Below are positions 26,417 through 35,135 of a stretch of 64,000 bases of DNA, piece by piece. The position numbers and the translations under genes were made by a program. The stretch is from Alcaligenaceae bacterium (lineage in GTDB: Bacteria > Pseudomonadota > Gammaproteobacteria > Burkholderiales > Burkholderiaceae_B). The DNA is taken from the NCBI GenBank assembly GCA_013416445.1, contig JACCER010000017.1:1-64000 (forward strand), read 5' to 3'. The notes under the pieces are model-generated. The model had not been told where the DNA came from, made no database searches, and saw nothing but the letters and a program-made list of their open reading frames with translations. The number at the start of each line of letters is the position of its first letter. The stretch's first letter is position 1.

Positions 26417-27071
26417 AATATTGCGCTCCTAATGGTAAGCGTTTGAGCCAAGGCTCAATGCAGCGCAAGAAAGCTAGTGGCTTGGGAAAGAACAAAGTAT
26501 AGGCATGGTGTTCATGGACGTAGCCCGCCTTATTGAACAGATCGAGTGCGGCGCCAAGGCTCATCATGGCCGCATCCCTATCAAAAGGGCAGCGCTCAAA
26601 GACCCAGCGCGTCATCGGGTTGTAGGGGTTATGCTCAAACATGAAAACCTTTCCCCCGATGCTTAAAGATTCGTGGCACATCACCAGCGCGTGCAAACGC
26701 TCAAGCACTGGAATGTGATGAAAAACATTGGCTGCGATGATGGCATCGAATTGAATGTCGCCAAGTGTCGCCCAATCTGAAAACAGAATAGCTTCTGGTG
26801 AATGCTTCGATGCCACCGCCAAAGATTCGGCTGATACGTCGTAGCCCCAGATTTCACTGTTTGGAAAATAGCGTTTTAGAAAGGGCAAGCTTCTGCCGGC
26901 CCCACAACCAAAGTCGAGGATGCGAGCCACGTCCTGACCCTTCAGGCGGTCAGCCATCAGGGCGATCTTATATTCCGCAAAATACGTATTTTCGTTCAGC
27001 CCGTCGGGTATAGTGTTGCCAAGGAGCTCATCATACGCATCTGCAAATTTATCAAATTCAGGTTTTTTCAC
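26397..27071 (-). CDS. Class I SAM-dependent methyltransferase within the gtr module
   Basis: A 224-aa methyltransferase with AdoMet motif I ILDFGCGAGRSLPFL near residue 47, an acidic WGYDVSAES strand, a DAIIAANVFHHI motif IV, and FMFEHNPYNPMTRW. The substrate is unknown; its place between GtrB and GtrA suggests a lipid-linked sugar or O-chain residue. It overlaps both neighbours (14 and 20 bases), so it is an integral part of the module, which is unusual for gtr clusters. Confidence 0.82.
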   Translation of the reverse strand: MKKPEFDKFADAYDELLGNTIPDGLNENTYFAEYKIALMADRLKGQDVARILDFGCGAGRSLPFLKRYFPNSEIWGYDVSAESLAVASKHSPEAILFSDWATLGDIQFDAIIAANVFHHIPVLERLHALVMCHESLSIGGKVFMFEHNPYNPMTRWVFERCPFDRDAAMMSLGAALDLFNKAGYVHEHHAYTLFFPKPLAFLRCIEPWLKRLPLGAQYYVQMAR

Positions 27072-28041
27072 AAGACTTGGCTTCCTGCCAGGTGGTAGTG
27101 CCGATGATAAACTGCCGCCGGTGGTTTAACTTCAAATAGGTGCGGCCCAGGTATTCACCGACCATTCCGATACATAAAGTCTGCACTCCGCCAATAAACA
27201 GGATTACCGCGATTAGCGAGGCCCACCCTGGTGGAAACTCTGGGTGTAGCATTTTTGCTACGATGACAAAGGCGACCATAAACAAGCTAAGCGCCGACAA
27301 GATAAACCCTACGTAGGTGGCGATCCTTAAAGGCAGTATCGAGAAGCTTGTGGCCATTTTCAACCATAACGATAGCAATCGGCGAAAATTATAATTACTT
27401 TCCCCGTCGTATCGTGCCTGGTGGGCTATCTCTACCGTAGTGAACGACTCTGTAACGTCCAGAATCAACCCGTCGATATAGGTATAAGGGCCATCGTATT
27501 TGATGATCTCTTCGGCAATTTCACGCCGCATGCCCTTGAATGAAGAGAGATATAGCCCTTTTGGCTTGCTCAACAACAGTGTTGCAACGCAATCGTTAAA
27601 ACGACTACCTGCTTGTTTCCACCAAGCATGCTGTCTGTTTAAATACTTTGTGTAGCAGACATCATGGCCATTTTCGAGAGCGCGCACTATGTCGCCTAGA
27701 GCGCTGGGGGGGTGTTGGAGATCATCGTCCATGATAGCAACGATACGACCGCGAACATGATTCAGCCCTGCCATAATCGCATTGTGCTGTCCCGCATTTT
27801 TTCGCAGGTTGATGCCTCGAACAAAATTATGAGTCGCGGCAAGTGACTGTATGACATGCCAGCTATTGTCAGGGCCAGCGTCGTTGACGAGAATGATTTC
27901 AAATACTTCTGCAAGTTCTTCTTTAATCATCGCTGCTTCAATCTGCTGGACCAGAACCGGCAAAATAGCAGCGCTGCGATACACTGGCACGACGATTGAA
28001 AGTTTTAGAGTTTCATTGTCTATACTCATAAATTTCATCAT
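27058..28041 (-). CDS. GtrB-like glycosyltransferase family 2 (undecaprenyl-phosphate glycosyltransferase)
   Basis: A 327-aa protein. A GT2 domain comes first (LSIVVPVYRSAAILPVLVQQ, ILVNDAGPDNSW, AIMDDDLQHPPS with the DDD metal site), then two C-terminal membrane helices (from about residue 235), as in GtrB/DPM1-type enzymes that make polyprenyl-phosphate-sugars. The ATG at 28041 is used; ATGs at 28038 and 28029 are possible. With GtrA and the large membrane protein it forms a three-part O-antigen decoration module. Confidence 0.88.
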   Translation of the reverse strand: MMKFMSIDNETLKLSIVVPVYRSAAILPVLVQQIEAAMIKEELAEVFEIILVNDAGPDNSWHVIQSLAATHNFVRGINLRKNAGQHNAIMAGLNHVRGRIVAIMDDDLQHPPSALGDIVRALENGHDVCYTKYLNRQHAWWKQAGSRFNDCVATLLLSKPKGLYLSSFKGMRREIAEEIIKYDGPYTYIDGLILDVTESFTTVEIAHQARYDGESNYNFRRLLSLWLKMATSFSILPLRIATYVGFILSALSLFMVAFVIVAKMLHPEFPPGWASLIAVILFIGGVQTLCIGMVGEYLGRTYLKLNHRRQFIIGTTTWQEAKSCEKT

Positions 28042-28091
28042 TCCATTTTTTGTAAGTTATTATTTACCTAGGCTGATTGTCTATGTTTATT

Positions 28092-28625
28092 TTATTGAAC
28101 AACAATTGTACGGCCACTTTTACAGATGTATGAAACATCATCGTAAACAGTTATTACTGATAAATCGTATTGCTCAGCAGGAATTGTATTTATGTTTATA
28201 TTTGTTTGATAGCCCGAGCCGATTAAGCTGTCTGGCAGCTTAAAAGCATCTTTTACATCATTTCTGGCTATTCCAGATTGTGCCTGTGCATAGAGATTTT
28301 CTTGGGTTTTCCCGTTGAGTCTTATTATTACCGATGTTGGCAATTTTAATTTGTCACTTTGGATAGCCCAGCCATTCAACTGAAGTAGCTCGTTCTTCTT
28401 TAGTTTATAGGCTATTTCGGAGAACGGCTGGCCATTCACTGATTCTATATTACATTTTTCATTAGGCTCAAAGTCATTGGTAAAAATACCAACTTGAGAT
28501 AATTTATTTGTTACTTCAGCTACATCCAGCTTTATTTCATCTGGTCTTAGGCTAATGGGTTGAGTCACAAACCAAGCCAATAGAACCAGAGATAATACTA
28601 TGTAATATAAAATTCTAGTATTCAT
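28092..28625 (-). CDS. Hypothetical membrane-anchored protein
   Basis: A 177-aa protein that I do not recognise. It has one N-terminal hydrophobic segment ([19 protein letters not shown]) and then a soluble, probably periplasmic part with two cysteines (about residues 53 and 167) that could pair. The base composition is clearly AT-rich, like the acyltransferase gene it overlaps by 11 bases. The start ATG 28625 puts the hydrophobic segment at the N-terminus; the frame also runs to 28643. An accessory to the neighbouring acyltransferase is possible. Confidence 0.6.
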   Translation of the reverse strand: MNTRILYYIVLSLVLLAWFVTQPISLRPDEIKLDVAEVTNKLSQVGIFTNDFEPNEKCNIESVNGQPFSEIAYKLKKNELLQLNGWAIQSDKLKLPTSVIIRLNGKTQENLYAQAQSGIARNDVKDAFKLPDSLIGSGYQTNININTIPAEQYDLSVITVYDDVSYICKSGRTIVVQ

Positions 28626-29727
28626 TTGAGACGCGTTTTCCATATTTCATTCCGGGAGCCTCAATTATACGAAACGTTATATGAGCGCAAATGCTTATTA
28701 ATGCAATAGTTAGAAGGGCGCACGCGAGAAAATTCCATAAGCCACCTCCTAGTTGATTCCCGATTTGTGTATAGGTTTTAAATAAAAAAACAATAATAAG
28801 AGGGTGCAATAAATAGAGGCTGAAACTTATTTTTCCCATGCTCGTAGTGATACGGTTAACGAATAGCCTACTGGGCCATAAGCATATAGAAAGGATCAGC
28901 ATCAGAAACATAATGCTCCAAATATACAGATCGAGTCTGACGCCCTTTGCAACACCTAAAATGCTGGATGCTTGTGGAAGGTAAATGATAGAAACAACAG
29001 CAATAGCTGTTATTGTAAATAATGTAAATCCTAATTTTTTGCTACGCATAAAGCTCATTTTTTTCCAAATGAGGAAAGCGGCTATACCTGAGATGAATGT
29101 TGGAAAATGAGTAATAAGATTCATATAGCCATATGAACCAATGTTAAGTGTTTCTGCTGAACTATAGAAAGATGAGGATATTAATATTGTTAACGCTAAT
29201 GCAAGGATGCTCGAGCGAACACTATTAATTAAACTGGCAATAACTGGGAACAACAAATAAAACAGTACTTCCACCCCTATAGACCAACCTGCCCATACAA
29301 TACTTTCATGTTTCCCAGGAATAAGACCAAAAAGCAACGACAAATTTAGAACAATGTCTTTGAAGGATATTGATATTAGCGATGCCCATTTGAGCTTTGA
29401 TACAACTACCCATATTGCTAGCATTACATAAAATAGTGGCGCAATTCGGAAAAATCGACGAATATAGAAACGTATTATCTCTTGTTTATTATTTAATTTA
29501 TCAAGATATCCATAGGCTAACACAAAGCCGCTCAGGGCGTAAAATAGCGGTACACCATACCCAAAGTGCGTCTTGATTACATTTAAATATGGCGGAATGG
29601 AAATATTTGCAAGTAACACCATGTGATATAGCACAATCATTAGTGCGGCAAGAGCACGTAATGCTTCCACGCCTTCGAGTCGTGGCAGCGGGGCAGATAC
29701 AGGTGGTGAATAATTTACAGCAGTCAT
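28615..29727 (-). CDS. Acyltransferase-3 family membrane protein
   Basis: A 370-aa acyltransferase with about ten helices and the family motifs [19 protein letters not shown] (Arg and His near the N-terminus) and [17 protein letters not shown]. It has no SGNH domain. It likely transfers acetyl or a similar group to an O-antigen sugar. The gene is AT-rich and uses codons unlike the housekeeping genes of the window, suggesting transfer. Confidence 0.85.
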   Translation of the reverse strand: MTAVNYSPPVSAPLPRLEGVEALRALAALMIVLYHMVLLANISIPPYLNVIKTHFGYGVPLFYALSGFVLAYGYLDKLNNKQEIIRFYIRRFFRIAPLFYVMLAIWVVVSKLKWASLISISFKDIVLNLSLLFGLIPGKHESIVWAGWSIGVEVLFYLLFPVIASLINSVRSSILALALTILISSSFYSSAETLNIGSYGYMNLITHFPTFISGIAAFLIWKKMSFMRSKKLGFTLFTITAIAVVSIIYLPQASSILGVAKGVRLDLYIWSIMFLMLILSICLWPSRLFVNRITTSMGKISFSLYLLHPLIIVFLFKTYTQIGNQLGGGLWNFLACALLTIALISICAHITFRIIEAPGMKYGKRVSNEY

Positions 29728-29854
29728 AGCTCAGGCAACTCGTTATTTCTAGTAATTGATGTGCGTGTCACGCAAGGTAGGAGGGTTATCAAACCATTTT
29801 TCTTGCGATCATATGCATGGCATTAATAAATTAAACGCTTATAAATCAGCCAGG

Positions 29855-30790
29855 TTATAGCCCGTAATATGAGCGCATCCAGGATTTTGTAAGTGAAATG
29901 CCCGCTTTGATATCTGTATCTGGAAGCCAGCTTGTATGCATCAAGGCTTTTTGATTGTTAAGTACATTTCTTTTGACATCAATGTTTCTTGCGCTGGAAT
30001 AATTGACAGTTAACGTTATCTTCATGACTTGATTGATGATTTCAATCAACTGATTGATAGAATAACCTTGGGTAGTGGCGATATTAAAAGTTTCACCAGT
30101 GGCTTCGCATAAAGCCAACGCAATGATCCCCCCTACAGCATCATCTATATAGATGTAATCACGCACATTCTCACCATCCCCCCATACCTCGATAGCATCA
30201 CCCTTGAGCGACTTATACAGCATTGCGGCAATGAGGCCTTGGCCTTTGAGCGGGTCCTGTCCTGGACCATAAGGATTCGCTAGACGTACTACAACATAAT
30301 CTGTCCCATGCAGAATGTGGTACAGCCCATAGTAATGTTCAATGGCTAGCTTGACGACACCATAAGAGCAAATAGGCGCTACGGGACTTAGCTCCGTTAT
30401 TTGCCTATCGTTGTTCTGGCCATACACCGTTCCTCCGGACGAAAGGAAGATCCAGCGTAGCGCTCGGCTTTTTGTCTCTTCCAGCAGCCGAATAGTACTC
30501 ACAAGATCATGGCTAGCCTCGTCGGCTGCCTGTGCCGTACTAGCCGAAGGCCTGCACGAACTGACTAGATGGAACACGAGTGCTTGGTCCAGTTCTTGAA
30601 AGAGCTCAAGGGGTGGGTTATTGAAATCACCAACAACAGTCGTTACTGTTTTTGGCCAAAGAGGAGAGATCGACCGATCGAAACAGACTACCTCGAAACC
30701 ACGTTCGACCAAGGCGTTGACGAGATTGATTCCTATGAATCCCCCCGCCCCAAGAACCACGGCTCTTTTGTAGGGTTTAATCACCGACAC
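29855..30790 (-). CDS. NAD-dependent sugar epimerase/dehydratase
   Basis: A 311-aa extended short-chain dehydrogenase with the nucleotide-binding motif VVLGAGGFIGINLV at residue 11, a serine-rich IFLSSGGTVYG strand and a YGVVKLA catalytic YxxxK. NPYGPGQDPLKGQG and WGDGENVRDYIYIDD are typical of UDP-glucose/GlcNAc 4-epimerase relatives. It probably makes a nucleotide-sugar for the O-chain; which one cannot be told. It overlaps the 3' end of the large glycosyltransferase gene by 10 bases. Confidence 0.85.
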   Translation of the reverse strand: MSVIKPYKRAVVLGAGGFIGINLVNALVERGFEVVCFDRSISPLWPKTVTTVVGDFNNPPLELFQELDQALVFHLVSSCRPSASTAQAADEASHDLVSTIRLLEETKSRALRWIFLSSGGTVYGQNNDRQITELSPVAPICSYGVVKLAIEHYYGLYHILHGTDYVVVRLANPYGPGQDPLKGQGLIAAMLYKSLKGDAIEVWGDGENVRDYIYIDDAVGGIIALALCEATGETFNIATTQGYSINQLIEIINQVMKITLTVNYSSARNIDVKRNVLNNQKALMHTSWLPDTDIKAGISLTKSWMRSYYGL

Positions 30791-33700
30791 GATTCAGTAA
30801 CCTCTTCTGTGCTTTTCTTGGGGATATTAAAGTATTCATGTAGATAATTAATATAATTTTCTGCGCTTATACGCGCCTTCGAAGAAGGCTCTACCAATGA
30901 ATGCGCCACGGCTTGGGCTTCTATAACTTCATTTAAGTGGTTGGTTGCAGCCGTAGAGGTCGTCACGCTGTGAGTGTGGCGGCGATGGATGTTTAACGGG
31001 GTTTTGTTGTAGTGAATCTTCCCTTGCGTGAGTACGTGCAAATAAACTAACCAATCCCCTGCAACTCGATAATTAAATAAAGATTCACCAAGGGTGTTCA
31101 ATGCGTGTGTAAGCGCACTACGGCGAAAAAGCACAGCACTGACATTTGGAATGGTGTTCTTGACGCTAAGCACTTCGCTTATTTCTTTATTGCCGTCATG
31201 GGTATAATCGGTAAGCCATTGGTTAGACACGTCTTCTGTATAGTCTAGGTAGTTGTCAGCGGTTATTGTGCCATGTTCGTCCATCTGCATGGACTGGCTG
31301 AACGCTAACACCAGATCAGCACTGGAAAACGTAGGGCTTAGTTCACTTAGAAAATGTTTGTCTGCCAGGTCATCCGCCTCGGCGATCCAGATTAAATCCC
31401 CAGAGCATTGCTCAAGCCCTTTTTTCCATTGCCGAAAGACAGATCCTGAGTTGTCCTTATTGATGATAAACCGTGGCTCTGGATAGGCGTTTTGTTCAAA
31501 ATATTTATTAATAGAAGCTATGCTGTCATCGCTTGATGCATCGTCTAGAATAATTACTTCATAAATTGGAAATGTTTGTTCGTAGATACTGTCCAATCTT
31601 TTTGTAATGTGTCTTTCATAATTGTAATTGGGCACTACTACAGAAACGCGCTGAAAGCCATTAAGATAATGTAATAAGTCTAAGGTGTATTGTTCTAACG
31701 AGCTTACAGTTTTATATTCATTGTCAAACGGCTTTTGTAGCAGTTCACCTACTTGATGAGCAAAATCATCGGTATCTAAATGCAATGCAAGTCGGCCGCC
31801 GTGATCAACGATGAAATCTGCGGCACCAGACGCGTCTTGAAATGCAACAACAGGAACTCCAACTTCTGCTGACTCGAGCACTACGTTTGGAAAAGGATCC
31901 TCTCGTGAAGTTAACGCGTAGACTTTGGCGGCCGCGTAATACGCCATTGGGTCACGGTCGAAGCCAATGAAAAGTACTTTTCCGCTTAAGCCAAGGTTTT
32001 TAATACGCGCATTGACAATCTGCTGCATTTTCAGGTCGGCATGGCCGATCCAGATGAAAGCAGTATTTGGATGATTGGTAAGTACTTTCGCCGCAACCTC
32101 TACAAATAGGTCTGGGCCCTTGCGCGCATCGACGTAGGCGATGCTTAGCACTATTTGTGTATCAAGAGGCAGCTTGTGTTTTTTGCAAATTAATTGCTGG
32201 GCTTCTAGCCTACTGTTTTTATAAGGATTTTTGCGCAAAACCCCTTGTGGCTGAATAATGGCTCGATCCAAATTCACTGGTGCAATATCGCAGAATTTAC
32301 GAAAAACCAGGTCAGCAGGGAAAACGACCTTGTCGGCAAGCTTCGCGATAATCTGAGCGTTGTCCTCTTGTTTCATGTCATGAATGACGCCTGGCATTTC
32401 ATGGATCAGGCTGAGAATTCTAAATCCTAGGGTTTTTAGTAGTGGGACAACACTACCGCTGACGACTGTGTTGGTAATTGCATCTGACATACCTTCCGCA
32501 TGCAATTTAATAAGGAAGTCTTTGACTGCAGCCTCGCTGGACTGCTTTACATTCAAAAATGGCCCTATCTGGGTAAAGTCTTCAATCAGCTTTCCGCCAT
32601 CCAACGCAAGAATAGCTACTTTAAATCCATTGTTTTTTAAAGACTTAATGGACTCAAGCGCCAAGAACTGAGCTCCGTGCGGGTGACAGTCGTGTGTAAC
32701 GAATAAGACGGAGTTTTTATTTTCATCTTGTGTTCGCTTGAGCGCGTCTCGTGTTGCTTGCAAATAGGCATAGCCGTATTGTGTGTCAGGCTCGAGGTGC
32801 GCCCCTTCGGCCCACTCATTCCAGGCGTTTACAAAAACCAAACGCTCGTCTGGTTTTTTGTGGGTTTGTTTGGTGTGATTGATGGCGTTTTCAAGCCACC
32901 GTTGGTACAGCAAAGGGTGGCTATTCAAAAAGACGGTACTACGATTTTTTCGCCTTGCTGTGTTGTCCCAGGCCGGACAAACGCTGCGGAAGAGCGTGTA
33001 GTTTGGATCTTTATAAGCCTCGCTGCGTTTCACGAAATTTCGCCAGTCATAGACTGTACATCCGAAAGCTTCCGTCAACGGCTTTACTTTATCCGTTATG
33101 TTTGAGGGTGCCGAGTTGTTGGGAGGGAATTCGACTGCAGCATCAAATCCATAGTCGGCCGGGCTCACGATTTCGAAGGACTGTGTATAGGCAATATATA
33201 TTTCACCTATGCCATTTTCTCTACACCACTTCCTCCAGCGATTGGATGTTTCCTTGGCGGATGGCAATAGACTGGGGCGATAGACGAGCAGCAGCGGCTT
33301 TCCATCGATCCGGATATAACGGGAGTCGCGCAGATAGTCTGCTATGTGCTCAATGAATCCAATGTCATCAGCAGCTGAGTGCTGTTGTGCAATAAGAATC
33401 TCATTGTCTAGGCCATCCCATCGACGGCTCCAGTTCTCGTTAGCCCAGCACAAGCAAAACGGCAGGTCGAGGCTTTTGTCATCTAGATAGTTCTTGATAG
33501 GAGCTTCAAGCAATCGCTTGCCGCCGAACCAGTAAAAATAAAAGCAGAATCCCTCTATGCCGTATAGTTTTGCAAGCTCAATTTGTCGGCGTTGTGTCTC
33601 GACGTCAAGCAAATCGTAGTAGCCTAACTCCCCAGGTTGATGTGGCTGGTAATGCCCTTCAAAAAGAGGCTTGGCAGGAGCGACGTTCGTCCACTCTGTG

Positions 33701-34086
33701 AACCCACTCCCCCACCATTCGTCATTTTCCGGAATGGCGTGAAACTGCGGCAGGTAGAAGCAAATTATTTTTACTGGTCGTGAGCGTAGCGGTTCAGCAG
33801 AGGAAAGCGGAATGAACTCATCTTGTAATGTCTCAAACTCTAACGAGTCTATTTCTATTGAAGACCAGTCGTCAGAGATCGGGCCGTTAGCGTTTTTCCA
33901 AGTACGGTATACACCCGTCCCGCTAAATAGATAGGGCATTTTTTCAAATGCTATCCGCTTCAGCTTTTGCTTCGTCTCGAAAGATATGGGCAGACGATGC
34001 CAGCCTTGCCTGCAAGCTATGGAGAGCTTGGTGCGTAGACGTTGGTATACCTCATTTAGGTATCGCCGCGATTTAGTGTTTTTCAT
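30781..34086 (-). CDS. Trifunctional glycosyltransferase: WbsX/GH99-like + GT4 + GT2
   Basis: A 1,101-aa fusion. Residues 75-440 are a WbsX (GH99-like) domain (KIICFYLPQFHAIPENDEWW, GFTEWTNVAPAKPLF, FVNAWNEWAEGAHLEPD). Residues 455-800 are a GT4/GT-B domain (VLSIAYVDARKGPDLFVEVA, ALTSREDPFPNVVLESAEVG). Residues 830-1080 are a GT2 domain (VSVVVPNYNYERHITKRLDS, IILDDASSDDS, IWIAEADDLA). Fusions like this assemble several residues of an O-antigen repeat unit in the cytoplasm. The ATG at 34086 is chosen; an upstream in-frame TTG at 34095 lacks support. It is the largest gene of the cluster. Confidence 0.85.
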   Translation of the reverse strand: MKNTKSRRYLNEVYQRLRTKLSIACRQGWHRLPISFETKQKLKRIAFEKMPYLFSGTGVYRTWKNANGPISDDWSSIEIDSLEFETLQDEFIPLSSAEPLRSRPVKIICFYLPQFHAIPENDEWWGSGFTEWTNVAPAKPLFEGHYQPHQPGELGYYDLLDVETQRRQIELAKLYGIEGFCFYFYWFGGKRLLEAPIKNYLDDKSLDLPFCLCWANENWSRRWDGLDNEILIAQQHSAADDIGFIEHIADYLRDSRYIRIDGKPLLLVYRPSLLPSAKETSNRWRKWCRENGIGEIYIAYTQSFEIVSPADYGFDAAVEFPPNNSAPSNITDKVKPLTEAFGCTVYDWRNFVKRSEAYKDPNYTLFRSVCPAWDNTARRKNRSTVFLNSHPLLYQRWLENAINHTKQTHKKPDERLVFVNAWNEWAEGAHLEPDTQYGYAYLQATRDALKRTQDENKNSVLFVTHDCHPHGAQFLALESIKSLKNNGFKVAILALDGGKLIEDFTQIGPFLNVKQSSEAAVKDFLIKLHAEGMSDAITNTVVSGSVVPLLKTLGFRILSLIHEMPGVIHDMKQEDNAQIIAKLADKVVFPADLVFRKFCDIAPVNLDRAIIQPQGVLRKNPYKNSRLEAQQLICKKHKLPLDTQIVLSIAYVDARKGPDLFVEVAAKVLTNHPNTAFIWIGHADLKMQQIVNARIKNLGLSGKVLFIGFDRDPMAYYAAAKVYALTSREDPFPNVVLESAEVGVPVVAFQDASGAADFIVDHGGRLALHLDTDDFAHQVGELLQKPFDNEYKTVSSLEQYTLDLLHYLNGFQRVSVVVPNYNYERHITKRLDSIYEQTFPIYEVIILDDASSDDSIASINKYFEQNAYPEPRFIINKDNSGSVFRQWKKGLEQCSGDLIWIAEADDLADKHFLSELSPTFSSADLVLAFSQSMQMDEHGTITADNYLDYTEDVSNQWLTDYTHDGNKEISEVLSVKNTIPNVSAVLFRRSALTHALNTLGESLFNYRVAGDWLVYLHVLTQGKIHYNKTPLNIHRRHTHSVTTSTAATNHLNEVIEAQAVAHSLVEPSSKARISAENYINYLHEYFNIPKKSTEEVTESCR

Positions 34087-34160
34087 CTGGAACAATTCTG
34101 CTTTTACCCTGATATAACGCGCTTTTCTTTAGCGTATGTAATGACTATATATTGGTTGCG

Positions 34161-35135
34161 CTAAGCTTGGTTATTGGTACGCTTCAGTAGCTTTTTTATA
34201 CAGTGATGCGTTTTACGTAGAGGCGCCGTTATTCGCCAAGATTTACTTTGGGTGATTTCGAGCAGTTGTGCTTGAAGGTCTTGAGACAATTGCTCGCAAC
34301 TTGCCGTTTGGGCTTCTAAAGTTTGAGTAAGATGATTAACCCGAGTATCGCGTTCGCCGACAGTATGGTGAAGATTGAGAATTTGCTCATCTTGCATGGC
34401 TGCGCGTTGCTTAAGTGCCGTAATTTGCCAATCATATTGAATACACTGGCCAAGTTTCGCAAAAAACTGGCAAAGGGAATTCCGCTGATCAGGTATAGAC
34501 CATTCGTTCAAGAGGTCATGTATCACTGTTGGTTGATTTTCACCAACAAAGAGCACTCCAAGGCCATGGGAATGATCGAAATGAATGCTTGGGTACTTAA
34601 CTGATAGCTCGTCCCAAAGCCGCCATACGCCAAAGTCCCCTTCCCGTACATTAGTGTCATGAAACAGTACGACAGCCTGAGTAGACAGTTTTGGCAGCCA
34701 ACTTTCGAAGTCGTGCCGTACCGCATCATAGGTATGCAGGCCATCAATATGCAAGAGATCTACAGAGCCGTCGCTAAACTGGCCCAGAGCGTCGTCAAAC
34801 GTCATGCGAAGCAAGGATGAGAACGCGCTGTAGTGCTGGTCGTGGTGCCCTTTAACCAAGTTATAGACTGCGTCAGGGTACTTTCCGGCGTGCTCATCAC
34901 CTTGCCAGGTGTCAACTGCGTAGCAGCGAGTGATTAGATCGTTTTTTTGTACGCTATTGCAAAAGGCAAAATACGAATCGCCATAATGTGTGCCTAGTTC
35001 CACTAGGCATTGTGGCCTTACCGCGTTGACTAACCAAGAGCCGAAGGGGATATGCCCTAGCCAGGCAGTCGTTGGCGCTCCGATTGTAATGCGCTGTGTC
35101 AAGGCAGATGAGTTAACTAAGCTGTGAAGGTTCAT
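34161..35135 (-). CDS. Class I SAM-dependent methyltransferase with C-terminal coiled coil
   Basis: A 324-aa protein. The CmcI/Methyltransf_24-like part has LVELGTHYGDSYFAFCN, VDLLHIDGLHTYDAVRHDF and VVLFHDTNVREGDFGVWRLW. The last 90 residues form a predicted coiled coil (QRAAMQDEQILNLHHTVGER onward) ending in a basic tail. It overlaps wzt by four bases. Methyltransferases next to Wzm/Wzt often cap the non-reducing end of the O-chain and set its length, with coiled coils acting as a ruler. That fits here but is inference. Confidence 0.8.
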   Translation of the reverse strand: MNLHSLVNSSALTQRITIGAPTTAWLGHIPFGSWLVNAVRPQCLVELGTHYGDSYFAFCNSVQKNDLITRCYAVDTWQGDEHAGKYPDAVYNLVKGHHDQHYSAFSSLLRMTFDDALGQFSDGSVDLLHIDGLHTYDAVRHDFESWLPKLSTQAVVLFHDTNVREGDFGVWRLWDELSVKYPSIHFDHSHGLGVLFVGENQPTVIHDLLNEWSIPDQRNSLCQFFAKLGQCIQYDWQITALKQRAAMQDEQILNLHHTVGERDTRVNHLTQTLEAQTASCEQLSQDLQAQLLEITQSKSWRITAPLRKTHHCIKKLLKRTNNQA

